Origin: DASXRC01 sp036506495
Lineage (GTDB): Bacteria > Actinomycetota > Actinomycetes > Mycobacteriales > Micromonosporaceae
Length of the DNA: 64,000 nt
NCBI GenBank assembly: GCA_036506495.1
Contig: DASXRQ010000130.1
Span: forward strand, 1 to 64,000
Reading direction: 5' to 3'
Below, in pieces: positions 17,011-26,031 of the stretch. A program made the translations under genes and the position numbers. Under the pieces are notes generated by a model that saw nothing but the letters and a program-made list of their open reading frames with translations, ran no database searches and was not told where the DNA came from. Within the stretch, counting starts at the first letter, position 1, and every line of letters begins with the position of its first letter.

Positions 17011-17049
17011 ACTCGTCTACGAGTATACGCACACGAGCAGCTGCCGCAA
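17011..17049 (-). promoter_or_regulatory. PadR promoter with overlapping palindromic operator
   Basis: The minus strand has -35 TTGCGG (17049-17044) and -10 TATACT (17027-17022) with a 16-bp spacer. The palindrome ACTCGTctACGAGT (17011-17024) covers the -10 and the start site. This arrangement fits autorepression by PadR. Confidence 0.6.
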
Positions 17050-17078
17050 GAGGGTTCGCGAAACGCGCTCGCGGATCG

Positions 17079-20000
17079 TCAGAGGCGCGCCTCGGTGAAG
17101 CGAGCGACCGCGCCGCCGTTGCGCTCGTAGTACTCGATGACGACCCTGTGCTGGCCCGCACCGACCGGCACGTCGGCGGTGTAGGTCGTGGGCCCGTGGT
17201 CGCTCCAGCCGTTGATGATCACAACGCCGTCCAGCAGCACACTGATGCCGTCGTCGCCCGTGGCGGTGAACCGGTAGGTCCCGGCGTCGTAAGTGGCGGT
17301 CCGTGTCCATCGGGCCGAGAAGCCGTCGGTGGCAGCGCCGTGTCCGGTGCGCCCGCGCCCCAGTCGAAGTTGACGGAGTCGTCGTTTCGGGTGACGGCCG
17401 GCGTGCCGTCCAGGGTCGTGTTGGCGAAGTACTCGGCCGCGTACGGGATGACGGGTGGCGGCGGCTCGTTGGCCGACGCGAACCCGAACCGTGCAACCGC
17501 GCCGCCGTTGTTGTCGAAGTACTCCATGACAATCTGATGGGTGCCCTCGCTCAACTGACGGGTCACCGCGTACGTGGTCGGGCCCTGGAGCGTCCACTTG
17601 TCCAGCACCAGTACGCCGTCCACGAACAGGCGGACCCCGTCGTCCGTGGTGCTGGTGAACGCGTACGACCCCGCGGCCAACTGCACCGACTTGGTCCACC
17701 GCGCGGAGAAGTGGTCCGCGGGGATGCCGTCGCCCGGCGATCCCGCGCCCCAGTCGAAGTCCACCGCGGGATCCTGCCGGGTCAGCGCCGGAACACCTGA
17801 CAGGTCCTGGTTGGCGAAGTACTCGGCGGCGTAGCCGTCGTCGGCGGGCACGACCTCGCCGACGCGCTCGTAGTCGAGGATCGCTCGGGCGCCGCCGCCG
17901 TGCTCGAAGTACTCGACGCGGATGACGTGCGAGCCGCCGGTCACCACCTTGTCGACGCTGAACGTGGCGTTCTGCAGTTGCCACATGTCGATGATCGGCG
18001 TGTTGTCCACGAAGACCCGTATACCGTCGTCGGCCGCGCCACTGAACCGGTAGACGCCGGCCGAGAGCACGTCCGTCCTGGTCCACCGCGCCACGAAGTG
18101 GTCGGTAGTGATCTGCGGCGCCGGTGACCCGTCCGCCCAATCGAACTCGAGGTCGGGGTCGTCGCGCACCAGGTCGGCCGGGCCGGTCGGCATCATTGGC
18201 GACGTGCCCGCATCCGGAGTGTTCCAGTACTCGCCCCGGTACGCGGGTTGCTCCGGGAGGTCGCCCACCTGGCTGTACGTCAGCCGGGCGAGCGCCCCGC
18301 CACCGTTCTCGTAGTACTCCATGAGGATCGTGTGCGGGCCACCGTCCAACGGCAGCTGCGCCGAGTAGCGTGTCGGCGCCTCGTCCACCCAGTGGTCGAT
18401 GACGCGCACGCCGTCGACGGTCAGCAGTACGCCGTCGTCGGCTGTAGCGGTGAACTCATAGTCGCCCGGCGCGAGGCTGAGGGTCCGCTTCCAGCGGGCC
18501 GCGAACCGGTCGGTCGAGATGATGGGCGCCGGTGAGCCGGAGCCCCAGTCGTGGTCGATCGTCGGTTCGTCGACGACGAGCGTCGGCGAGCCGGCGGGGA
18601 TCGCGTTGATTCCCGGCGGCATGTTCCAGTACTCGGCGTGGAACGACTCGTCGGGCTGCTCCGGCGTGCTGTCCCAGGTCAGCATCGCCAGCGCGCCGCC
18701 CCCGCCCTCGAAGTACTCCATCTTGATTGTGTGGTTGCCCTCGCCGAGGTTCGCCTCGTAGGTGTACTCGGTGGGTGTCTGGCCCTGCCAGTGGTCGATC
18801 ACGCGCTGGTTGTCGATATAGAGCCGCACGCCGTCGTCGGTGACGGTGGTGAACCGGTAGCGCCCCGCGCCGAAGAACTGTGTCCTGGTCCACCGAACCG
18901 CGAAGAGGTCGTCGGGCATCGACGGGTCGGGCGGTCCCGAGCCCCAGTCGAAGTTGATTGTCGGGTCCTGCCGGACCAGGACCGGCGGGCCTGAGAGGGC
19001 CGTGTTGTCGTAGTACGCGCCGGTGAAGCTCGGTGCCGGCCGGTACGTCGCGGTGTAGGTCGTGTCGGTGTCCGGAGTACTGATGATGTGCCGGATGTTC
19101 CGGCCGTCGGACCAGCCCGCGAACTGGTAGGTGACGCCGTCGGCTCCGACCGCGGTGGTCGGCGCCGAGAGTTCACGGTGGAACCCGACCACGCCCTCGA
19201 TCGTGTGTGGCGTGCTGACGGGGATGCTGTCGAGTGTCAATCCCAGGCCCGGCGGCGAGGTCGCGAGCGTGATGTGCGACTTGCGCGGGCGTACGGTCAC
19301 GGTCTTCGTCGCGGATAGCCCGTTGCCGTCGGTGGCCGTGACGGTGAGCTCGTACGACGTGTCGGCCGAGGGCTCCCCGGTGGTCGGGATCGTGAACGTG
19401 CCGGCCCGTCCGGTCAGCGGCCCGAGGAACGGATGGTAGTGGGTCCCGTGGTGCAGTCGGATCACGGTCTTGATGTTGTTGTCGTTGAGGTCGAAACCGG
19501 CGGCGTCGCTCGCGAACGCGTTGTAGGTGATCGTGTCGCCGGCGCGGTAGAGCATGCCTTCGGTGGGCGCGGCCACGGTCAGCGTGGGCGCCTGGCCCAC
19601 CTGTACGACGATCGGTTGGGCCGGCGTCTGATCCGGCCCGGCCGACACCGTGAGGCGGACGGTGTACACACCCTTGTCCGGGTAGGTCTTCGTCGGGTTG
19701 GCCTCGGTGCTGGTCGTTCCGTCCCCGAACGTCCAGAGGTAGCTGAGCGGATCCCCGTCCGGGTCATTGCTGCCCGCGCTGGAGAAGTGGACGGTCAGCG
19801 GCTCGACGCCGCGGGTGACGTCGGCGGCCGCGCCGGCGATGGGCACGTGGGAGGTGGTGTTGTACGTGACGCGGTACAGCGCGCCCGGGTAGTACGTCAC
19901 GTAGTAGAGCGAACCGTCGGGCGCGACCTTCATGTCCACGACGCTGCCGGCCTGGCCGTCGAAGTCGTCCACCGCCGTGACGTTGCCGTCCGCGTCGAGT

Positions 20001-21037
20001 TGGGCCCGCTTGATGAAGCCTCGCGCGTAGTCGCCGAAGAACAGGCTGCCCTGGTACGCCGCCGGGAACATGCCGCCCCGGTAGACCGGGCCGCCGGTGA
20101 CGGCCGCGCTCTCACCGTCGTGCTGGTACGCGTGGATGGGGTCGATGAAGCCGACGCAGTTCGCGGTGCACGGACCCTCGTGGAGCGGCCAGCCGTAGTT
20201 TCCGCCCCTGACGACGCGGTTGAGCTCTTCCCACGTGAAGTCGCCGACATCGCTGACGTAGAGCTTGCCTGTGGCGCCGTCGAACTGAAACCGCCACGGG
20301 TTGCGGAAGCCGTACGCCCAGATCGCGCCGAGCTTGCCGGGCTGGCCGAAGAACGGGTTGTCGGTGGGAATGGAGCCGTCGCTGTTGATCCTGAGAATCT
20401 TGCCGTGCGGGTTGCTCAGGTTCTGCGCATTATCGCCGTTTCCGTTGTCACCGACGGCGAAGTAGAGCTTTCCGTCCGGACCGAACCCGATGCTGCCGCC
20501 GACGTGCAACAACTGAGAGGGCGACTGCGTCTGGAAAAGCGGGTATGGGCCGTCGGTGCCGACATCCTCCGACGCGTTGAAACGAACGAGATGGTTCAAG
20601 AGGTCATGCCCGGTGTAATAGAAGTACACGTAATGGTTAGCGACTCCGAAGTCGGGATCGAACGCGATGCCGATCAGCCCACGGTCACCGGTGGCCTCGG
20701 ACGGAAGGTCGGCGAACGGCTCCGGTAGCAGTTGGCCGTTCTTGATGATCTTGATCTTTCCGCCGCGTTCAAGAACGAAGATGCGACCGTCTGGAGCGAT
20801 CTCGAACCCGGAAGGGCTGTCGAGACCGTCGCCAACAACGAGCGAGGTCTGGAAGTTTGGGGGTGGCGCAGCGGCACCGGGCGTACTCACCACTACCCCG
20901 GTCAGGGCCACGGCCGGAACGGCCAGGAGCGCCGCCAACGTCAGCCGCAGCGCCCGCCATCGTTCCCCTGGACGAGGTCGGCCGACGGTCTTGCGGATGC
21001 CAACGAATGTGCCGCGACCACGCACGTTCCGCCCCAA
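17079..21037 (-). CDS. Secreted PQQ-type sugar (glucose/sorbosone) dehydrogenase with PKD and five PA14 domains; one frameshift
   Basis: A signal peptide (hydrophobic core about residues 29-50, then AAPPP) precedes a GSDH beta-propeller (about 57-390; ILRINSDGSIPTDNPFF, YGFRNPWRFQFD, GGNYGWPLHEGPCTANC). A PKD domain (about 397-480; YLWTFGDGTTSTEANPTKTY) and linker regions follow, then five PA14 modules beginning near 672, 799, 931, 1068 and 1196. Each PA14 has a DWGxG...F.ARW..T...G.Y.F...DDG core. The frame breaks at about 17324-17335 inside PA14-5 (CTGCCACCGACGGC, one base short). The remainder continues cleanly in the next frame to 17079. The span, 3959 nt, is exactly one base short of 1320 codons. 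Its role is probably oxidation of extracellular sugars with glycan-binding PA14 arms. Confidence 0.85.
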
Positions 21038-21054
21038 TCCGGTGTGGCGGTCAG

Positions 21055-21093
21055 CTCATTCTGCGAATGAGAATGCGCGAGGAGCCTCGCGCA
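21055..21093. repeat. Two adjacent inverted repeats upstream of the PA14 dehydrogenase gene
   Basis: CTCATTC-TGC-GAATGAG (21055-21071) and TGCGCGAGG-AG-CCTCGCGCA (21074-21093) are both perfect inverted repeats, 2 bp apart. They begin 17 bp upstream of the start codon. They could form tandem hairpins in the 5' leader or be operator sites. Confidence 0.5.
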
Positions 21094-21230
21094 CCCGACG
21101 GACTGTAGCGGCCGCGGCCGCGCCGAATTGTCACGTCGTTGACAGTCACGTCGTCGGCAAGGCTCGTCGCGTCGGACCGTGGCTGAGCGGAAAGCCCGGT
21201 CGCCGGCGTACGCCTCGGTATGTTATTGGC

Positions 21231-21779
21231 GTGGCGCTGTCGCGGTGGGGCCGGAACCTGGTCGGCTGCGTCGCGGTCGCCGCCGGGGTGGCCGCATTCT
21301 CGTTGGGATTGCCGGGAGTCGACGCCGCGATCCCGGATTCGACCGTACCCGCGGGGCGGCCACTGGACTTTGCGCAGGACGCGAGCGTGGAGCCACCCCC
21401 GCACGCTCGGCTCGTGGCTGACCAGACGTCGCCGACGGAGGGAGTGTTGACGCTGCTCGTCGACGGGGTGACCTACCGGGTGAGCGAGCGGCCGTTCACC
21501 GGGACACTCGACCAGCTCGCCACGCGGATCGCCGACGAGCTCCGCAGCCAGAAGGGGCTGCAGGCGGTTGGGGCGCCCCACGTCGCCATCAGCGATCAGG
21601 GGGTGGCGGGCGTCCAGGCGGCGTTCACTGGTCAGAACCGGTCGGGCTGGTTCACGGCGTTCCTGCGGGGTGGCGTCGCATTGGTCGCCGTCGTCGACGG
21701 CAACGACGCGAGCCTGACCCGGAACCTGCAAGCCATCGACGACAGCGTCGAGACACTGCGGTTCGAGGCGCAGGCATGA
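21231..21779 (+). CDS. Hypothetical exported or membrane-anchored protein
   Basis: 182 residues from GTG 21231; a TATGTT -10 is 6 nt upstream, so probably leaderless. An N-terminal hydrophobic helix (about 9-30) is followed by a small soluble domain. That domain includes LTLLVDGVTYRVSERPFTGT, DELRSQKGLQAVG and QNRSGWFTAFLRGGVALVAV. No family is recognised. Its stop overlaps the PrsW start (ATGA), so it is probably co-translated with that protease and may be a partner or substrate. The domain is most likely extracytoplasmic. Confidence 0.75.
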   Translation: MALSRWGRNLVGCVAVAAGVAAFSLGLPGVDAAIPDSTVPAGRPLDFAQDASVEPPPHARLVADQTSPTEGVLTLLVDGVTYRVSERPFTGTLDQLATRIADELRSQKGLQAVGAPHVAISDQGVAGVQAAFTGQNRSGWFTAFLRGGVALVAVVDGNDASLTRNLQAIDDSVETLRFEAQA

Positions 21780-23170
21780 CGGCCGTGGCGGGCCAGGCAG
21801 CGGCCGGCGGCCGGTGGGCCCCGCTGCGCTGGCCAGCGTCGTGGCTATTTGTCGCGCTGACCGTCTCCGGTGCCGTGGTGCTCGCGGGGGCATTCGGTGT
21901 CGTCGCGGCCCGGAACCCGCTGGCGACGACCACGGCGGTTGTCCTGTTCACCCTGCACGGTCTGGTCTTCGCGCTGATCTTGCGCAGCATCGACTATCTT
22001 GAGCCCGAACCGGTCTGGATGCTCGTCGCGGCGCTGATCTGGGGCGGTGTGATCGCGGCCGGCAACGCGCTGCGCGCGAACGTGGCGCTGGAGTCGATCC
22101 TGACGAAGCTGACCTCGTTGACGTTCGTGCGGGACTGGGCCGCCGCCGTCGAGGGTCCGACCGACGAGGAGATTCTCAAGACACTCGGCATCGTCGCGTT
22201 GGTGCTGCTCGCCCGCCGCAACGTGAACAGCGTCCTCGACGGGCTCGTCTACGGGGCGTTTGTCGGACTCGGCTTCCAGGAGGTCGAGAACGTCATCTAC
22301 AGCCTCAATGCGGTCGTACAGGCGGACGTCGACAGTGCCGGACCCGTTGTGCAGACGTTCGTGGTGCGCGGTCTGCTGGCCGGGCTGTGGAGTCACACGG
22401 TCTACAGCGCGATCGCCGGTGCCGGCGTCGCCTACGCCGTGCTGCGCACCGACCGATCGTGGGCCAGGCGGCTCGGCGTCGCCCTCGCCGCCCTGCTCGC
22501 GGCGTGGAGCTGCCACTTCCTGTGGAACTCGCCGCTGCTCGACTCGGCCACCGGCGGCCTGCCTGGCGCGTACGGCCCGTTGTTCGCCGTGCTCGTCAAG
22601 GGCGCCCTCATCCTCACGCTGTTCCTGGTGCTGCTGCGCATCGTCCGGCGCGGCGAGTACCGCCCGCTGACGGCCGAGCTCGCCGCTCGAGGCGACCCTG
22701 GGCTCGCCACCCCGGCCGAGATCGCCGCCTTGCGCACCGCCCGCACTCGCCGCAGTGCCCGCTGGAACGCGTTCGTGGCCGGCGGCCTGGCGGCGATCCG
22801 GCCGGTGCGGCGGCTCCAGCGGGCGCAGGCCGACCTGGCCGTCGCGCTCAACCAGGGGCGGCCTTCGTCGGCGATCGTCGACCGGGTGTACGCCCAGCGC
22901 CAGCGACTGACTCAGCTAGGCGTCGTGGAGGCGACCGGTGCGCGCCGATCGAGCATCGTCGGCTGGGTGTCGGTCGCCGCAGCGGTGCTCTGCCTGTTCT
23001 TCCCCTTCCTGCTGATCGTCCCGATCGGCGTGTTCGCCTGGACGGTGCCCCGAGCCCGGCGGCGCGGTGTCGCCGTCGACCCCAAGGTCCGCACCGGACT
23101 GGTGCTGGGGCTGGTCCTCACCGCCGTCTGGTTGATCGATGCCGCGGCGCGGTCCGCGGGCCTGGGCTAG
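21776..23170 (+). CDS. PrsW family intramembrane metalloprotease
   Basis: 464 residues with about nine membrane spans. The PrsW motifs are in order: AAVEGPTDEEILKTLGIV (paired acidic residues), GFVGLGFQEVENVIYS-like segment (YGAFVGLGFQEVENVI), GLWSHTVYSAIAGAGVAYAV and SCHFLWNSP (metal His). The family cleaves membrane substrates such as the anti-sigma factor RsiW in Bacillus. A C-terminal extension of about 150 residues with two more helices is unusual in length. It is translationally coupled to the upstream hypothetical gene. Confidence 0.9.
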   Translation: MTAVAGQAAAGGRWAPLRWPASWLFVALTVSGAVVLAGAFGVVAARNPLATTTAVVLFTLHGLVFALILRSIDYLEPEPVWMLVAALIWGGVIAAGNALRANVALESILTKLTSLTFVRDWAAAVEGPTDEEILKTLGIVALVLLARRNVNSVLDGLVYGAFVGLGFQEVENVIYSLNAVVQADVDSAGPVVQTFVVRGLLAGLWSHTVYSAIAGAGVAYAVLRTDRSWARRLGVALAALLAAWSCHFLWNSPLLDSATGGLPGAYGPLFAVLVKGALILTLFLVLLRIVRRGEYRPLTAELAARGDPGLATPAEIAALRTARTRRSARWNAFVAGGLAAIRPVRRLQRAQADLAVALNQGRPSSAIVDRVYAQRQRLTQLGVVEATGARRSSIVGWVSVAAAVLCLFFPFLLIVPIGVFAWTVPRARRRGVAVDPKVRTGLVLGLVLTAVWLIDAAARSAGLG

Positions 23171-23196
23171 CCGGCGCAGGCGCCGTCGGCGCCGCG

Positions 23197-23859
23197 TCAG
23201 GTGAGGCCGGCGTCGTGGGCGAGCAGCGCGATCTGGGTGCGGTTGCCGAGGCTGAGCTTGGTCAGGATGTGCGTGATGTGCGCCTTGACCGTCGCCACGC
23301 TCATGAACAGCTCCGCGGCGATCTCCGCGTTGGTGCGACCCTGGGCCACGGCGATCACGACATCCCGTTCGCGTGGACTCAGGGCACGCAACGCGGTCCG
23401 CGCCCGCTCGTACGCGCCGGCCTCGGTGACCACCCGGTCCATCAGCCGGCGGGTGACCTGTGGAGACAGGATCGGGTCTCCGGCGGCGACCCGCCGGACC
23501 GCGTCGACGATCTGCGGCGGAGGGGTGTCCTTGAGGAGAAAGCCGCTGGCGCCGGCCCGGAGCGCGCGCAGGACGTTGTCATCGGTGTCGAAGGTTGTCA
23601 GGACGATGACCTCCGGTGGATGCCGCCGGCGTCGGAGCCGACCGATGGCCGCGATCCCGTCCATGCGAGGCATGCGGAGATCCATGAGCACGACGTCGGG
23701 CCGGTGGGCATCGATCGCCGCCGGCACCTCATCGCCGTCGGCGGCCTCGCCGACCACCGCGATGCCGTGAGCGCCGTCAAGCATCATCGACAGGCCGGCG
23801 CGTACGAGAGGGTCGTCGTCCACGACCAGGACCCGCACGTCTTGGCTCACGGCGGCCAT
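23197..23859 (-). CDS. NarL/LuxR family two-component response regulator
   Basis: About 220 residues. The receiver has acidic pocket VVDDDPL, phospho-acceptor in VVLMDLRMPRMDG, Thr in VIVLTTFD and Lys in FLLKDTPP. The C-terminal HTH is LSPRERDVVIAVAQGRTNAEIA followed by VATVKAHITHILTKLSL. The start is ambiguous: ATG 23859 is used here, but GTG 23850 would give a 4-nt GTGA overlap with the kinase stop and GTG 23868 is also in frame. It is the cognate regulator of the upstream kinase. Confidence 0.94.
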   Translation of the reverse strand: MAAVSQDVRVLVVDDDPLVRAGLSMMLDGAHGIAVVGEAADGDEVPAAIDAHRPDVVLMDLRMPRMDGIAAIGRLRRRRHPPEVIVLTTFDTDDNVLRALRAGASGFLLKDTPPPQIVDAVRRVAAGDPILSPQVTRRLMDRVVTEAGAYERARTALRALSPRERDVVIAVAQGRTNAEIAAELFMSVATVKAHITHILTKLSLGNRTQIALLAHDAGLT

Positions 23860-25034
23860 GGTAGCCACGCGCGCAGCCGGAACTCGCCGGCCGGCGTGAC
23901 CTCGTGGTCGAGGTGCCCGCCGGCAAGCTGCACCCGTTCGGTCAATCCGATGAGCCCGGTGCCAGAGCCTGCGGGCGTGGGCGGCTGGGCTGGCCCGGGG
24001 CGATCGCCGCGGAGCGGGTTGCGGATCTCGATGACGAGGCGCGTTCCCGGCTCTCCACCGACCATCACCTGGACGGGCTGACCTGCGGCGTGCTTGCGGG
24101 CATTGGTCAGCGCCTCCTGCACAACGCGGTAGGCGGTACGACCGACCAGGTCCGACGGCGTGGCGGGATTGGGCAGCCGGTCGTCCAGCTGTACGCGCAT
24201 GCCGGCGTCGCGTGACTCCGCGACGAGTTGCGGCAGATCGGCCAGCACCGGCTGCGGCCGAGTGCCCGCGCCACCGTCCGAATCCGGTTCGTCGTCCCGC
24301 AGCAGACCGATCACGTCGCGGAGTTCGTCGAGCGCCTGATGGGCTCCGGTTCGGATCACGCCCGCGGCGAGGGCGAGCCGTTCGGGCGAGGAGTCCGGGC
24401 GGTACTCGATGGCACCGGCGTACGTCGCCAGCAGGGAGAGCCGGTGGGCGAGCACATCGTGCATCTCACGGGCGATTCGGGCGCGTTCGAGCGCCCGCGC
24501 CTCGGATACCCGCCGGTCCCGCTCTGCCTCGGCCCGGCGGGCCCGTTCCCGCAGCGACATGATGAGCGCCTGGCGGGCCTGGGCCAGCGCACCCCAGCCG
24601 ACCAACGCCGCGTACGCGATGATCATTAGAAGCAGCCACCAGCCGTACGACAGGCCGCCGACGGGGCGCCATAGACCCTGCACGGCGTGTGCCGCGACTC
24701 CGGTCGCCGCGACCGCGACCGCAACGGGGAAGGGCCGCCGCCGGGCTACCACGAGCGCGGCGGCCGTCGCCGGCGGGGTGGCGACGGCCGAGAGCGCGGC
24801 CAGCGCCGAGAGGGCCAACCCGCCGGTGACCGGCCGGCGAACGAGCACGGGTATCAGGGCGACGCTGAGCACAGCGACCGCGACGTCCAACCCGAACACC
24901 CAGGGCTTGTGGTGGGCCGTGTACTGGCCCCAGAGCGCGAGCCCTGTCAAGAGGCCCACGGCGATCGTCGCCCAAGCGACGACGACCCGCCCCGGCTCGT
25001 CGGATTCCGCATCCCAGCACGTCACGTCGTTCAC
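23847..25034 (-). CDS. Sensor histidine kinase (HisKA_3/NarX type)
   Basis: 395 residues from GTG 25034. The N-terminal half has about five to six membrane spans, with no extracellular domain. The HisKA_3 phospho-acceptor helix is LERARIAREMHDVLAHRLSL, and the HATPase has RVVQEALTNARKHA and GSGTGLIGLTERVQLAGG. The reading frame is open to 25163, but a TACCCT -10 lies 7 nt before GTG 25034, supporting the shorter form. This is the common actinobacterial NarL-type pair; the stimulus is unknown. Confidence 0.92.
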   Translation of the reverse strand: MNDVTCWDAESDEPGRVVVAWATIAVGLLTGLALWGQYTAHHKPWVFGLDVAVAVLSVALIPVLVRRPVTGGLALSALAALSAVATPPATAAALVVARRRPFPVAVAVAATGVAAHAVQGLWRPVGGLSYGWWLLLMIIAYAALVGWGALAQARQALIMSLRERARRAEAERDRRVSEARALERARIAREMHDVLAHRLSLLATYAGAIEYRPDSSPERLALAAGVIRTGAHQALDELRDVIGLLRDDEPDSDGGAGTRPQPVLADLPQLVAESRDAGMRVQLDDRLPNPATPSDLVGRTAYRVVQEALTNARKHAAGQPVQVMVGGEPGTRLVIEIRNPLRGDRPGPAQPPTPAGSGTGLIGLTERVQLAGGHLDHEVTPAGEFRLRAWLPWPP

Positions 25035-25041
25035 GTCGGCA

Positions 25042-25047
25042 AGGGTA
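25042..25047 (-). promoter_or_regulatory. -10 element (TACCCT) of the kinase-regulator operon
   Basis: TACCCT on the minus strand ends 7 nt before GTG 25034, the leaderless spacing seen repeatedly in this window. Confidence 0.4.
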
Positions 25048-25200
25048 GGAGGGCGGGAAGGCGGTCCGACACAGCCCAAAGTCGACTCCTGACTCGACCA
25101 GGGGCGTACCGGGCGTAGCCACGGGATCGATGCGGCCAGCGGTGTGCGCCGGCCAGGCTGCACGGGCGTTCATCCACTGCGTACGCGAAAGGAAATGCTC

Positions 25201-25653
25201 ATGTCTATCCACACGACTCCTCCGCGGCCGCCGCGCCGCGCGCGTACCCAGCGAGGTCTGGTCGTCGCCGGCGCATCGGCGGCGGCGTTGCTGGTCTGGG
25301 CGGTGGCCGACCCGGTCGCCGGCATCAACCTCCGCGTCCACGACGGCGGGGGCGGCGTCCGTCCGGTCGGGCCCGCGGCGGTCGCCGCCGTCAGCCTGCT
25401 CGCCGGGTTGGCCGGCTGGGCCTTCCTCGCGGTGTTGGAACGGTTCAACACCCGGTCCCGGCGTCCGACGTGGTCGCTGCGCGTGTGGACGGTGACCGCC
25501 GTCGCGGTGCTCGTGGTCTCCTTGGCCGGGCCGCTCGGCAGCGGCGTCGATGGCGCCAGCGCGGCAACCCTGGCCGGCATGCATCTGGTTGTCGCGGCCG
25601 TGCTCATCGCCGGGCTGCGCGGGCGGCGTTTGAACGCGGCAGACTATGCGTGA
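25201..25653 (+). CDS. DUF6069 family membrane protein
   Basis: 150 residues with four predicted hydrophobic helices (about 22-42, 57-82, 97-114 and 124-142). The pattern LLVWAVADPVAGINL, VGPAAVAAVSLLAGLAGWAF and GMHLVVAAVLIAGLRG matches DUF6069 proteins, which are of unknown function and often sit beside two-component systems. AAAGGA lies 7 nt before ATG 25201; ATG 25195 is the alternative. It is divergent from the histidine kinase gene and overlaps the next gene by 1 nt (TGATG). Confidence 0.82.
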   Translation: MSIHTTPPRPPRRARTQRGLVVAGASAAALLVWAVADPVAGINLRVHDGGGGVRPVGPAAVAAVSLLAGLAGWAFLAVLERFNTRSRRPTWSLRVWTVTAVAVLVVSLAGPLGSGVDGASAATLAGMHLVVAAVLIAGLRGRRLNAADYA

Positions 25654-26021
25654 TGCGAATCGAGTTCACCCTCGACTGCACCGACCTTGAAGCGCAGGCG
25701 CGCTTCTGGGCCGGGGCGCTTGGATGCGGGGTCGAGGGCGTGATCGAGGATCGGTACATCCTGCTGAGTGGGGACGGCATCAGCCTGACGCTGCAGCGCG
25801 TTCCCGAAGCCAAGACCGTCAAGAACCGGATGCACATCGACCTGCTCGTGCACGACCTGCCGACCGAGGTCAGCCGGCTGGAGTCACTGGGCGCGACCCG
25901 GCTGACGCCGGTACCGCTACGGGAGTACGGGCAGACCTGGTACGTCATGGCGGATCCGGAGGGTAACGAGTTCTGCCTCGCGGGTGATCCGTCGGCGGGT
26001 TCTGTCACACCCCTCTCGTAG
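25653..26021 (+). CDS. VOC family (glyoxalase-like) protein
   Basis: 122 residues, one VOC module. IEFTLDCTDLEAQARFWAGA opens the fold, MHIDLLVHDLPTEVSRLESL gives the second strand-helix unit, and WYVMADPEGNEFCLAG is the conserved ending with the metal-site Glu. These domains bind metals or small ligands, as in glyoxalases and resistance proteins; the substrate is unknown. The start codon shares one base with the DUF6069 stop. Confidence 0.88.
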   Translation: MRIEFTLDCTDLEAQARFWAGALGCGVEGVIEDRYILLSGDGISLTLQRVPEAKTVKNRMHIDLLVHDLPTEVSRLESLGATRLTPVPLREYGQTWYVMADPEGNEFCLAGDPSAGSVTPLS

Positions 26022-26024
26022 GCT
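26019..26024 (+). promoter_or_regulatory. -10 element (TAGGCT) of the MFS gene
   Basis: TAGGCT overlaps the VOC gene's stop codon and ends 7 nt before GTG 26032, consistent with a leaderless internal promoter. Confidence 0.4.
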
Positions 26025-26031
26025 GCCGCCC

